Source: Acanthosoma haemorrhoidale (taxonomy: Eukaryota; Arthropoda; Insecta; Hemiptera; Acanthosomatidae). From it: a stretch of 64,000 nt of DNA. The stretch covers positions 103,283,139-103,347,138 of the forward strand of contig OV884011.1 of NCBI GenBank assembly GCA_930367205.1. The letters are read 5' to 3'. Both the position numbers and the translations under genes were made by a program. The notes under the pieces were generated by a model. It saw only the letters and a program-made list of their open reading frames with translations, was not told where the DNA came from and did no database searches. Positions 49,906 to 60,289 of this stretch are shown here, in pieces; positions within the stretch are counted from its first letter, which is position 1; every line of letters begins with the position of its first letter.

Positions 49906-50978
49906 TAGGAAGAAGGATGTTTTCAAAGGTCATGAATACTAACTTAGTATTTTATCTAGCTTGTTACTAGGCGGGCTATTTCTACATTTATACTTAATAT
50001 TTACGATTAGGTCAGCCTAATGCCATCTGAATAGAGACACAATGTTCTTTAGCATATCTATGAAGGAAGCACATTCTGTTCTTACTCTAGCAGTTTCAGG
50101 TGAAGCGGGGTAACGACCGAAACCGAAGGGTTCTCCAATTACTGAAGGGTCAACACACGAGGGACACTTTACGGCAGAACTGGGGATTTCTTCAAAGGTG
50201 GCGGGGGGAGGTCTTCGACCTGTCTGCAGCCTAACATTTTACAGAGGTTATAAGATAGGAAACATGCCGGTTCAGCCATATATTTAGCCTATAGTTTAGT
50301 CATATTTTTAGTAATATCCCTGTAGTACAGGAGAACCTGATGAATGCAGCGTTGAATGAATCTCTTACCGATAAATTAACCAAATATAGAAATTCTTTTA
50401 ATCTAGAAAACCTTTTAATAAAAACGTTTTCTTTAGTTTTTCTGGAATTCTGAACATATAATTATAAACATTTGCATATAATATTTATATATATTATTAT
50501 TAATATTATACATATATTATACCTCTGGTAGGGTGATGATTCATTCCTTAATTCATCAATCTACATAATAAGCGCCTATTATGTACATATATATTTAAGA
50601 TAGTGTTGAATATACAACTCGCTATATTTAACAAATTCTATTTTTGCCTAAAACTGGTGGTCATTGAACCTTATTCAGGGGGTATATTTTACAGCCCTAT
50701 AGTTACCCTAATAAGCTGTAGGGTAAGACAGTTTACTTATGTCTTTCTTTATAAAGTAAAAACTTTTATTATTTTTATGTATCTTTTAAATGTATCTTTT
50801 AGTCAAAAGCGAAAAACAATAAGGTTTTCATTGTGAATTCCTAAAAATTATTGAGTGGAGTGTCAACAATATATATTTAATTTTAATCGGAAATATTTGC
50901 TATTATTTAATTTTATTTGGAAATATTGTATATTGGGTGTCTTTTTAAGCAAGTATCAAAATATTTTTAGTTGATTGC
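49906..50978. other. Unassigned AT-rich DNA
   Basis: No feature recognised before the target duplication of the complete LINE. Confidence 0.55.
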
Positions 50979-51065
50979 ACTAAATTAAAAATTGTTATAA
51001 TTCCTTTATTGTGCAATAATTACAATCTGCCTTTTATAAGGCAATAAGTAGTTAAGATATATGCT

Positions 51066-51161
51066 CTCATTCATACAATATTTACAGTACATCATTCACT
51101 CACTCATTCATACAATATTTACAGTTCATCATTCACTCGCTCATTCATACAATATTTACAG
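51066..51161 (-). repeat. 37-bp minisatellite in the LINE 3' UTR
   Basis: Units start at 51066, 51103 and 51140 (CTCATTCATACAATATTTAC...), the third partial, giving 2.6 copies. The homologous 3' UTRs at 4950, 17840, 36600 and 42170 have about 1.6 copies, so this copy or subfamily gained one unit. Confidence 0.92.
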
Positions 51162-51347
51162 ACAGCCCAGAGACCCCCCAAATCCACCGCAAAGAGAAAG
51201 CGGAGTCTTGGGAAGTCCCCCACGCTCCTCCGTCAGCCGCGTCACCGGATACTAGCCAGTGGAGGCTGACCAAGAGCGCGAGAGCCACAGACGCTCAGGA
51301 CATGATTGGAGAGACTGGCCATTGCCAGGACTCCCACTGTCACGCGT

Positions 51348-53228
51348 TTATAGCAGGTCACGAGGCCACTGCCGTTTCAGTCTCCGAGGAGGATTATAGG
51401 GATGAGTGGCGCAGTGCATTGACTGTGCTTGAGGATTAGGGTGGTTGGAAAGGCTACTGTGGAATTTCGTAAACTTGGAAGGGATGAGTTCTAGAATGTA
51501 GGGTATATTAAGGTCGTTATGAAGGGTTTTGTTGCTGACATAATAAGGGGCATTTACTATTGTTCTCAGGACTTTTGATTGAAAGGATTGGATACGCTTG
51601 ATGTTAGACTTTTTTGCTGTCCCCCATAGCTCTATTCCGTATGTCCAGATTGGTTTAAGTATAACTTTGTAGATTAGTAGTTTATTTTCTATTGAGAGAT
51701 GGGATGTCCTTTGAAGTAGTCTGTACAGTTGTCCAAAGCGTCTGTTTAGTTCTCGTCTTTTTAGTCTCGTATGTGGGTTCCAGGTCAGTCGTTTGTCAAG
51801 ATGGAAGCCTAAGTACCGTACTGTCTCGGATACAGGGAGAGGAATAGAATTAAAATAAACTAGTGGACCAGACTTGCGACAAAGTGTGAAGGTAATGTGG
51901 GAGCATTTTGCTTCATTAACTTTGATCCGCCATTGATTGCACCAATACTCGATCTCGTCAAGGTGTTTTTGAAGGTTATGGGATGCTATGTCGGGGTCTG
52001 GATGGGATGACAAGGCTGCAGTGTCATCTGCAAATGTGGCCAAGAAGGTATTGGGAGTAGAGGGGACATCAGCGGTGTATAGGTTATAGAGGATGGGGCC
52101 CAGGACACTGCCCTGTGGAACTCCTGCACTTATGGGATAGTAGTTAGAGTATTCTAAACCACAGCGGACTTGGAAGAAGCGGTTTGAAAGGTAGGACTGT
52201 AGGATTAGGAAAAGGGTCTGTGGTAAATATCTTTTGAGCTTGTAGAGCAAACCTGCGTGCCAAACCCTGTCAAAAGCTTGAGCTATATCGAGAAAGGCAG
52301 CAGTGCAATACTGTTTGGTTTCAAGGGCTGAGGAGATGTGATCAACAACGCGAAGGCCTTGTTGAGCAGTGGAATGTCGTTGGCGGAAACCAAACTGGTG
52401 TGTGGAAAAAAGGTTTTTGGATTCAACAATGGGAAGTAGACGTTTTAGTAGGAGTTTCTCAAATATTTTTGAGAGGATAGGGAGTAGGCTAATTGGACGA
52501 TAAGATGAGGCGTCATTGGGTGGTTTACCGGGTTTGGCGAATAGGACAATAATGGAATGTTTCCAGAGGAGAGGAAAGTGCGTCGTTCGGATTATGCAAT
52601 TATATATGTAGGTTAGGAAGATTATGGCTTTAGGAGGAAGTTGTTTGAGAATTTGAGGAGTAAGGAGATCATATCCAGGGGATTTTCGGTAAGGTAAGTT
52701 TTTCAGAAGGTATTTAACCTCAGAGGGGTTAACGGCTTTTGGTGGAAGAGAGAGAGGAATAGGTGAAGTGAGGAAATCTTCCACAGTTGTGCTGTGAGTA
52801 TGGCTTTGATGAGAAAGGTGAGGTGTGAAAGTATGGGTAAGATGCAGAGCAAATTCCTCCGACCTATCCCCATCCGAAGCCGCCCAGGACCCATCATCAC
52901 GACGGAGTGGGTGTGAAACAGGTTGATACTTTAGGATTTTTTTGGTTACGATCCACAAGGAGTTATCCCTGGTGGACAGAGAGGAGAGGTAGGAATTGAA
53001 AGAATCGGAACGGAAGGATGCCAATCGCCGCTTTACCAATCGGCAGTACTGATTGTACGTGCGACGATCAATAGGATGCCGGGATCTTTGCCACACTGTT
53101 CTGGAGCGGCGTTTGGATTGGATTAGATCTTTGAGATGCTGAGGTAAACGATTATGATTGTGGATTTTTGTGTGACGATGCCTCCCAAGCCGACCTCTGG
53201 ACCAGAGTAGTGAAAGAATGCACTGCAT
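51348..53228 (-). CDS. LINE ORF2, reverse transcriptase part
   Basis: 626 codons, RVT_1-type reverse transcriptase of the jockey clade, which copies the element RNA at the nicked target. The true N-terminal junction is the frameshift at about 53165-53169, not the nominal start at 53228. Visible motifs: RPISLLP (residues 244-250), motif A FLDIAQAFDRVWH (312-324) with catalytic Asp, motif B SAGVPQGSVLGP (367-378), motif C FADD (399-402) with the catalytic Asp pair, RYLGFHLD (471-478), and the thumb LLIYKVILKPIWTYGIELWG (517-536). It ends WPRDLL and stop. It belongs to the same polypeptide as the endonuclease frame upstream; one indel in a run of five A (minus strand) separates them. Confidence 0.93.
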   Translation of the reverse strand: MQCILSLLWSRGRLGRHRHTKIHNHNRLPQHLKDLIQSKRRSRTVWQRSRHPIDRRTYNQYCRLVKRRLASFRSDSFNSYLSSLSTRDNSLWIVTKKILKYQPVSHPLRRDDGSWAASDGDRSEEFALHLTHTFTPHLSHQSHTHSTTVEDFLTSPIPLSLPPKAVNPSEVKYLLKNLPYRKSPGYDLLTPQILKQLPPKAIIFLTYIYNCIIRTTHFPLLWKHSIIVLFAKPGKPPNDASSYRPISLLPILSKIFEKLLLKRLLPIVESKNLFSTHQFGFRQRHSTAQQGLRVVDHISSALETKQYCTAAFLDIAQAFDRVWHAGLLYKLKRYLPQTLFLILQSYLSNRFFQVRCGLEYSNYYPISAGVPQGSVLGPILYNLYTADVPSTPNTFLATFADDTAALSSHPDPDIASHNLQKHLDEIEYWCNQWRIKVNEAKCSHITFTLCRKSGPLVYFNSIPLPVSETVRYLGFHLDKRLTWNPHTRLKRRELNRRFGQLYRLLQRTSHLSIENKLLIYKVILKPIWTYGIELWGTAKKSNIKRIQSFQSKVLRTIVNAPYYVSNKTLHNDLNIPYILELIPSKFTKFHSSLSNHPNPQAQSMHCATHPYNPPRRLKRQWPRDLL

Positions 53229-54027
53229 CGTCTAGGTCTTGGGATGTTTTCAGGGATAATTTGAGGTTTACGGACTCTGTAAGAAGCTGACGGAAGTGGT
53301 CCCAGTCAACTGGGCCCCTAATAAATGAAGGAGGAGGCAGTTTGTGAATTGGTCTTAAGGAAATGGTTAATAATAAAGGGCTATGATCGGAGGAAAGGTC
53401 ATCGAGGCGCTTGAGTGAATAGTTTAGTGTTCCTAAACTATTGTAAAAAAAGAAGTCAAGGAGATCAGGATTTCGGTTGGGATCTGATGGCCAATAGGTG
53501 GCTGTGTCAGGAGTGATAGTGGAGCAATGTTTCCGTGTGAGAGCAGACAGCAAAGCACGTCCTCGTGTATTTGTGGATCTTGACCCCCAGTGTTGGTGCT
53601 TCGCATTAAAGTCCCCACCCACAAGGAAACGATGTCCGATGGAGTCTAGAAAGGAGATGAATTGGGAGTCGGAAATGGATTTATTGGGAGGGCAGTACGT
53701 TGATGCAAGTGTAAGAGGAAAAGTAAAGGTGGTGATTGACACTGCAGTGGATTGAAGGAAATCATGTGATACTAAAGGAACTATGTGGTGGAATATGGAG
53801 TTATGGACAATGACAGCGGTACCTGCATGAGCTGTTCCATCTGGGTGATCAGTACGATAAGTCTGGTACTGTCGAACGGTAAATGGTCGTTTGCTCGTAA
53901 GTCTTGTTTCAGTAATAAGAGCTACGTCGATCTTCTTGTCATGGAGTAGTGCTGTCAGTTCGTTAGTGTGGGTGCGAACACCATTCGCATTCCAAAGGAG
54001 AATGGATAAGAAGTCAGAAGGATCCAC
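53152..54027 (-). CDS. LINE ORF2, APE-type endonuclease part
   Basis: 291 codons of exonuclease-endonuclease-phosphatase fold, the nuclease that nicks target DNA. Motifs: WNANG (12-16), E40 in ITETRL, YCPP (111-114), GGDFNAKHQHWGS (137-149), D188 in NPDLL, and SSDHSP (212-217) with the catalytic Asp-His. All expected active-site residues are present. The first codon is GTG, directly after the ORF1 TAA and in the same frame; no ATG precedes WNANG. The C-terminal residues after about position 282 are out-of-frame readthrough past the frameshift at 53165-53169, after which RT continues in the other frame. Confidence 0.93.
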   Translation of the reverse strand: MDPSDFLSILLWNANGVRTHTNELTALLHDKKIDVALITETRLTSKRPFTVRQYQTYRTDHPDGTAHAGTAVIVHNSIFHHIVPLVSHDFLQSTAVSITTFTFPLTLASTYCPPNKSISDSQFISFLDSIGHRFLVGGDFNAKHQHWGSRSTNTRGRALLSALTRKHCSTITPDTATYWPSDPNRNPDLLDFFFYNSLGTLNYSLKRLDDLSSDHSPLLLTISLRPIHKLPPPSFIRGPVDWDHFRQLLTESVNLKLSLKTSQDLDDAVHSFTTLVQRSAWEASSHKNPQS

Positions 54028-54764
54028 TTATGGATTTTGTTTAACGGGGATAAGGTAGGAGACAAGATTTGTAAGAAGGGAAATGAGAGGGGTGATTAGG
54101 GTTCTGAATTCTGTAAGGAATGATGTTAATAGGCTAGTGAGATCTGAAGAGCTTGGAGGTGAAGGAATATGCGAGATGTGTGGTTGAGGATGGGATTGGG
54201 TTTGCTGGTTGGCGGGATGAGCGGAGTTCTGGGGAAGAGATACTTGCGGACGAGAAGTGGGCAGTGCCTGTGACTGCTCTCTGTTCCGAACGGCATCAGC
54301 AAAAGAGACAGAAGGCCTCAAATTTCTGGTGGGGGCGCTTCTTGAGCTACCTGTTACTGGCTTCTCTTCTTCTGGCCGGCGACGTTGCTCGCTCCTGGAC
54401 TTGAGGATTCTATAGGCCTCACAGCCCTTGTAGTTGGCCGGATGGTCTTGCTGGCAGAGCACGCATACAGCAGGCGATTTTAGGGGCTTTTTGCACAATT
54501 CGCTTTTGTGCTGCCCACTACACTTTACACACCTAGGAGGGTGGTGGCAATACGATTTTGTGTGCCCATATGCCTGGCAATTATGGCATTGGACGATGTC
54601 TCTATTGGGGTAAGGTTTTTCGACCTGTATTCTTGTGTAATACAGGGTTGTTAATTCATAAATTTTCTCCACGCCAGGTGTCCGCTCGAGATCTACAAAA
54701 AATAACGGTAATGCCGTTTTGGTGGATTCGTTTTGTTGTCTGTCCTCACGTAAAACGTTGGTTA
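54028..54764 (-). CDS. LINE ORF1 C-terminal part with three zinc knuckles
   Basis: Gag-like RNA-binding protein, C-terminal part. An open frame continues from just after the frameshift at about 54762-54769; the nominal ATG is at 54672 (214 codons). From that ATG, three Cys-His knuckles follow: CHNCQAYGHTKSYC (29-42), CVKCSGQHKSELC (48-60) and CVLCQQDHPANYKGC (70-84). A basic, then Pro/Ser-rich tail follows. This arrangement is characteristic of arthropod jockey-clade ORF1 proteins, which bind element RNA in ribonucleoprotein particles. It ends in TAA at 54028-54030. Confidence 0.9.
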
Positions 54765-55349
54765 TTTGCCGAACCCCAGAGCTGATAGTTCGTCTTCAAT
54801 TTCATCAGCTGGTGTGGTCGGGTGCAGATTTCTTATCACTACTCGAAGCGATCGTTCTTGTTTCAACTGGTATGTATGGAAGTCTGCATTGGTTTCTTCC
54901 AAATACTTAATGATCGCTCGATAAGTATCCGGAGTGTCTGGGGAAATTTTTGTATCCCGAGAGCGATTGAGGCACGTATATTTTCCGGTACCTACAACTT
55001 TGCTCATTTGTGAGCATAATAGTTTGAAATTGCTAATATTCCTTACGAATATAGCAGGCGGCTTGGGCTGTGTTGGTGTTTGAATAACTTCCATGTCGTC
55101 AGGTTGGCTATTTCTCAGTACCTCGAAGCTATTCCGTGTGAAGAATGGAGATTCTGCTACAGTTTCTTCTTTTGAAGTGCTGGCAAGTGGTGGTAGATCT
55201 TCCATAGAGCTGGCAGCAGATGAGTTTGTAGGGATGTTCCTATTTGAGCGTCTGGGTTTTCGCTTTACTGGCGACGTTGGTGGAGTTGGACCTAAGGACC
55301 TCGATCTTTTCTTTTTATTTTGTGATATTATCTGCTGATAAAATCTCAT
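54762..55349 (-). CDS. LINE ORF1 N-terminal part, PRE_C2HC-like
   Basis: 195 codons starting with ATG at 55349. A lysine/arginine- and serine-rich N-terminus (KKKRSRSLGP, VKRKPRRSNR) suggests nuclear or RNA targeting. The last roughly 40 residues (TYQLKQERSLRVVIRNLHPT and on) resemble the PRE_C2HC domain that precedes knuckles in these Gag-like proteins. The frame closes at TAA (54762-54764) because of a one-base indel next to an A run (minus strand); the continuation is read in the frame that leads to 54028. No start nearer the knuckles is needed. Confidence 0.88.
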   Translation of the reverse strand: MRFYQQIISQNKKKRSRSLGPTPPTSPVKRKPRRSNRNIPTNSSAASSMEDLPPLASTSKEETVAESPFFTRNSFEVLRNSQPDDMEVIQTPTQPKPPAIFVRNISNFKLLCSQMSKVVGTGKYTCLNRSRDTKISPDTPDTYRAIIKYLEETNADFHTYQLKQERSLRVVIRNLHPTTPADEIEDELSALGFGK

Positions 55350-55738
55350 TTTGTCATTAGCTAAGATTTTTGTTAGTTAAAAAAAAAAAGAAAATAAATA
55401 AATAAAATACGTAGCGCCGGTGGGATTCCAGTGGCAAGTCACCGGTCTTGGCTCTGAGCCACGTATCAGGTCTGGCTCAGAACGACTATGTATCGTGAAC
55501 GACGGCTGATGCCGCAGTCAAGATGGCCGACTACTCTCTTCGATGTCACTATTATTTACACTTCACACCAATGTACTAGCGATCTACTCACTTATTGAGG
55601 GCTCCCTCGTGGCCACCTCACTTAAGTTGCCAGTTGACACAATCCCAAAGACGAAAAAGGGTCTATAACGGTAGTTATCGGTATTGATTTAGAGAGCGAT
55701 AGTTGTACGTGGTTGTTAATAGTAGCGCATGCGCAGAA
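55350..55738 (-). promoter_or_regulatory. LINE 5' UTR, presumed internal promoter
   Basis: About 390 bp between the 5' target duplication and the ORF1 start. It begins TTCTGCGCATGCGCTAC and is GC-richer than the flanks. It contains an A/T-rich tract just before ORF1 (55378-55410). Jockey-type elements carry an internal promoter downstream of their first base; no precise element can be pointed out here. Confidence 0.5.
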
Positions 55739-55753
55739 ACTAAATTAAATTAG

Positions 55754-55861
55754 CTATCCAACTACTAAAAGATTTGGCCTCTCATCAAATTCTGAGCGTA
55801 TTGCATTAGCATAATGTGATGATAAAATATGATTGCTCAATAATATGTATTATAATATGAT
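55754..55861. repeat. 108-bp direct repeat, copy 1
   Basis: Nearly identical to 56867-56975; the core from TCAAATTCTGAGCG to TCAATAATATGTA has no differences. It lies 5 bp outside the target duplication of the complete LINE. Confidence 0.92.
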
Positions 55862-56038
55862 ATTGCCCCAATTGCTTCTAACCCAAAGGAATCTATCTTC
55901 ATAAATTTAAGTGGTCATCAATGGTAGGAATATCTTTATTATGGAAATAGAAGGGCAATTCCAATTATATGCAAATTCCAAGGTTTGTCCTATCTGAAAT
56001 CTTTTATTCCTAGTTGAGAATGGAACTAATATCATATA

Positions 56039-56133
56039 CACAGGTGGTCTGAAAAGTTTCTGACCTCAACATAAAGATGATAATAAAATAAATAAAAGCT
56101 TTGTTAGGTCGGAAACTTTTCAGACCACCCTCG
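56039..56133. mobile_element. Tc1/mariner-like miniature element
   Basis: 95 bp flanked by TA (56037-56038 and 56134-56135). The ends are inverted: GGTGGTCTGAAAAGTTTC at 56043-56060 and its complement at 56112-56129, followed inward by TGACCT and AGGTCG. The GGTCTGAAAAGTTTCTGACC type of terminus is typical of mariner-family elements. There is no transposase; this is a MITE-sized remnant. Confidence 0.75.
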
Positions 56134-56866
56134 TAGGCCCATGAACATTATGTTAACATGGAAAAAACTTTTTTTTACTTCACTCAAAACCTGCAAAAAT
56201 GACATTTCGTTTTTGATGTTCGGACAGATAATATGCAAACCAACAAGAATGGTAGTTAAGGTGGGCCGCAGTTCCATAGGTCCCATGCCGTGACAAATAA
56301 TCCGGTGACGCCACCAAATCGTTATGCATTCCCTGCAATGTTTTGCTATGTCACTCCCAACATAACTAATAACCTTGAGCTCTCTTCCTACCACATATTT
56401 ACATGGCTCCCAAAGATATCTACGGATTGATCCATCGTAATAATAATAATTGAATGGGTATTCTCAGCAGCTGTGGTGCACGACGGGTTTATAAAAACAA
56501 TCTGTTTAATTTTGAGAGTTCTGGCTGCTAAAAACCTCAAAATACTTTCTATATGTTTTTGTTTTATTACAGAATATTAACTTAAAAGCTATTTATAGAA
56601 AATTCATAGAAGAGTAGACAGGTACAGGAAATGGTCTAAGGGGAAAGAAGTCGGAAGATACATATACAAGATAGTGTCCACATCATGTTCAGTCTCTGCA
56701 TGACCTTTTGGGGCCCGGTTTAAACTAACTGTCTTAATTACTGTCCATCAATCAACTGCCCATTAGCTTTTGTCAAATTGCGTGTTCTCTGGCGTGTTTG
56801 CACGCGACTTAGGACTTCGATTTCTATGTGCAATGAATTGGTTACTTAGATAGTTTATCTACTTAC

Positions 56867-56975
56867 CTACCCAACTACTCAAAGATTTGGTCCCTCCATC
56901 AAATTCTGAGCGTATTGCATTAGCATAATGTGATGATAAAATATGATTGCTCAATAATATGTAATATAATATGAT
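56867..56975. repeat. 108-bp direct repeat, copy 2
   Basis: Second copy of 55754-55861, about 1.0 kb away in the same orientation. The sequence between them holds the mariner-like MITE and unassigned DNA. It could be terminal repeats of a short element or a local duplication. Confidence 0.92.
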
Positions 56976-59900
56976 TATTTCAGAGGGTACACGTACACGT
57001 GGAATTCAGCTTTTGGATGGAAACTACAGTTATGTTATATGATGAAATTGTTAATTGAAAAAGGCAGCTAATTTAGAAGCTAATGCAGTGACAAAACAAT
57101 CCATGGCCTGACAATCGACATGTCCTGACGTTGTTGTGCTTAGTGCATTGTTGGAAAGGGTCTAAAGGTGACAGGCGTGAGCTGTTAGCTATAAATAAAA
57201 ATATAGTACAGCCTTAGTGAAGGGGCTTATTATTTATTACTCTAAGGAGCTTGGTTTAGAATTCCCTAGACATGCTCACACTACGTATTTTTTATAGAAT
57301 TAATTAATTGCGTTATAAATGACTGAATCGGCAGTAGGCATATACATAGTAACAAACCTATGTCACAAAAAATAAAATAAATGAAACTGTTTTGTGCGTG
57401 TGGGGATTTATGTTTTGAGGGTATTTTGAATGTAATCGCCTCTTTGCTCCAGATGAAAGTTACGTTAATGTATGTTCTACTAATAACCTTGCTTTATTAT
57501 GAATTAATAACTATTAAAGTGATAAAACAGCAATCCTTTCAAATGATGCTAATACTTGTTTCAATGCAATTTTCGAAATGGGCGCTCGACCAGGCGAGAA
57601 ATGAGTTATCCTTTAACAATGTATTGACATTGTAGACCAATAAACACTTTACTTATTGGCAATGGGACAAAAAAATATTATTTTTTTCAAAGCGTAAAAA
57701 TCGTGTTTTTTTTTTAGTTCTAAAAGAAAATATATGAAAAACATGTTTTTCGTGTGTATTTTGTCAATAACTGCAAGCAGGAATTTGTTGGCAAACGTTC
57801 ATCGGAATCCTTGTCGAAAATGCATAGCTGGTAAGTTTCAGACCGAATCCTGATTCTGACATTGAAGAAGTACTGCCAAGGGGACGACGCTCCTGTTCTA
57901 ACCCTGATGGGGTCTACATAAATAACAGGACTAGGAGAGACGATCCTGCTATTCATATAACAGAGCCTAATCCCCCATGCCAGTTCCTGGTCCATCCATC
58001 ATGTCCCTAATGTCGCTGCAGCTGATAGGCCTCTAAGTAAGCTCTAGCAGCCATATAGATATTAGCCGTCCCTCCCTACTGTATCACACATCTTAATCTG
58101 ACGAGGGTTGTTGTGTCTATAATGACCTTGTTCCTTCTCCATCCGAGGCTACCTCATGAAGCACCATTTCTTTTCTCATCGCTCCAACCCAAACTGTGGT
58201 AACGATAACAAATGGATCGAGCCCAAATAACGTACTGTAGGTGAACCTCACATTTTAGCCTGTAGATCGATATTAATAAATGTTGGCCAGGTCTTTGCCC
58301 CTGTTAAAGTTGTGGTTATTAGTATCTCCTCAGATATAAATAGAAGATAAAAGAAAGCTGTATATACAGTGGACAGCAAGTATCTCCGCTGAAGATGTTT
58401 ACGCGAGCGAGGCTCCCATCAAAGCCGCCACGCATATTTTGCAGTTATTCCTATGGACTATTTCACTAATTATGCAGTGAGAAAATCTGTTCTAATTGGC
58501 TTGAAGGACTATAAATTGATGTCAAGTGGTCCAGTTAGTATTATTAGTGGAAGGAAGGTGATTTTTTGTGGCTAATCATTCCTCCTTTAATTTTTTAACA
58601 ATGACGAATATGTTGTTGAATTTACTTGAAACTTTCGTGAATTTTGTAATTTCTGAGCCCGAATAAATACTTTCCAACTATATGTACTAATTGTACATGT
58701 CATAAACAGTTTATTCGATATATGTTGATTATGTATCGGTCCAGTAGTATGGAAAAATACAATAAAACAATATGCCGATTCTAACTTTTATAATTTCTCA
58801 AGAAAAATTATAAGCTATTTAACATCTGATGTTCCTTTGCTTCCCTTATCTTAATAATATTAAAGAAGGTAAATCTTTTTTCCTAATATTAACATCTCTA
58901 TACATTTAATTAAATGTATGAAGTCAACGATAGTTGGCCTTGTTATAAATGTCGTTAAAACTATATTTCAATAGGTTATTTTTTATTATAAAAAATTAAT
59001 AAATGAAGGATTTTTGATCAGCTATAATGGACGATAATGATTTTTTCACAGTCAACTGAGCTTTTAATTAATACACGGAATTGAAAGGAAAGGGGTATTA
59101 AAGGGGGATCAAGCCATTTGTCATTTTGTATCTTATCTTGTTGTTCTTGTTCTGGATGTTAGCGTGGGTACTAACTACCTGGTTTCGGTTTCCGGTCTCT
59201 TCAATATGTATTGTACTGAGTATTTAGTCGGGTTTCAGTCAGGTCCTTTTCAGATTCAACAGATTGTTGAGAAAAATTGAGTAGTTCCTTGAATAAATAA
59301 CTAGCGAAAAACCTTGTTATTTCATGAACGTCACCACCTACCATAGAACATTAACTATAGTAGAAGCGGCATCGTCGATTAGGGTGCCTAAACAGTTAAG
59401 TGGCTCAGCCCCCAGTGCACTTCCCCCACTTAAACACACCCCAGTTTTGGACTCAAGTTTATTGAACTGACCGTTATTCCGCATGCGATTAGGAAAAAAT
59501 AAGAAGAAATTTTTCCATTCAACATAAATAATATATGTATTCACAGTTTACAACCTTCAAAAATTAGTTTTATTACTATTGCCGTTTCAATATAACAATT
59601 TTTAGACCGTTTCATATTTTTAGACCGGATTTTTTCTTTGTTTAAATTATTAAAATAAGGCTGCCCGATTGATCTTATAAGTGAAACAAAATTGTTTTCT
59701 TCCCAAAAATGGTTTTCTATACATTGTTTAGCGTGTAACAAAATTCGGTGAGTCTGATATCAATTTTTTTTTTTAGTTATGTCTAAACATTTTTTTACAA
59801 ATTTCTGAGATTGTTGTGTACACATCGGGTAAAATTAATCCTCTTCGCTCTTTAATTACGATGAGTCCTTTTCGACTCTCATACACATTTTTTTTTTCAA

Positions 59901-60289
59901 TAGCTTCCACCCATGTTTCACGCATTATGTTTTATTTCTTCGCAATAAATTCTGCAAATAAATTCATTAATTTTCTTTTTAAAAAATTCTACCTCTAATT
60001 CCGAGTTTTTTTTTCATGAAGTTGTGTCCTACTAAGTTAGATTGAGATGCAGATAACATTAAGTCAAGCCCTTTTTTGGTTGTAAAACGTGTGTTTCGAG
60101 TGGGAAAATGACGTTTAATTGGTCTTCGTACTCAAAAGAGAATACGATGAAAAAGAAAAACTTAAGAATAAGCAAGTAATTTTAAGAAGTATTTTTCCAA
60201 CCGGGGTAACTTATGGCTTTTTAAATGTTCATTGCACGAATTAAAAATTGATGGAATGGCTCCTTTTCAAAGTTAAGTTTAAGAAAAAA
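56976..60289. other. Unassigned AT-rich DNA
   Basis: No gene recognised. Minus-strand frames at 59338-59544 and 59541-59741, and the charged stretch read between about 59810 and 59960, might belong with the ruined THAP sequence upstream, but no motif supports that. Confidence 0.5.

Larger units (their letters stand above)
50990..55738 (-). mobile_element. Nearly complete jockey-clade non-LTR retrotransposon
   Basis: A 4.75-kb LINE on the minus strand with the order 5' UTR (55738-55350), ORF1 (55349-54028), ORF2 (54027-51348) and 3' UTR. It is flanked by ACTAAATTAAA at 50979-50989 and 55739-55749, an 11-bp likely target duplication; these bases are AT-rich, so chance is not fully excluded. 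The endonuclease and RT core motifs are all intact; only two single-base frameshifts, one in each ORF, separate it from a functional layout. The 3' end has a GGCAGATTGTAATT block and AATAAAG close to the terminus and no long poly(A). At least nine other fragments of the family lie in this window, most of them truncated at the 5' side. Confidence 0.92.

Noticed and set aside
56104..56394. 96-codon minus ORF near the mariner-like ends
   Set aside because: Its C-terminus is a translation of the inverted terminal repeat; no D,D34D-type transposase motif is present.
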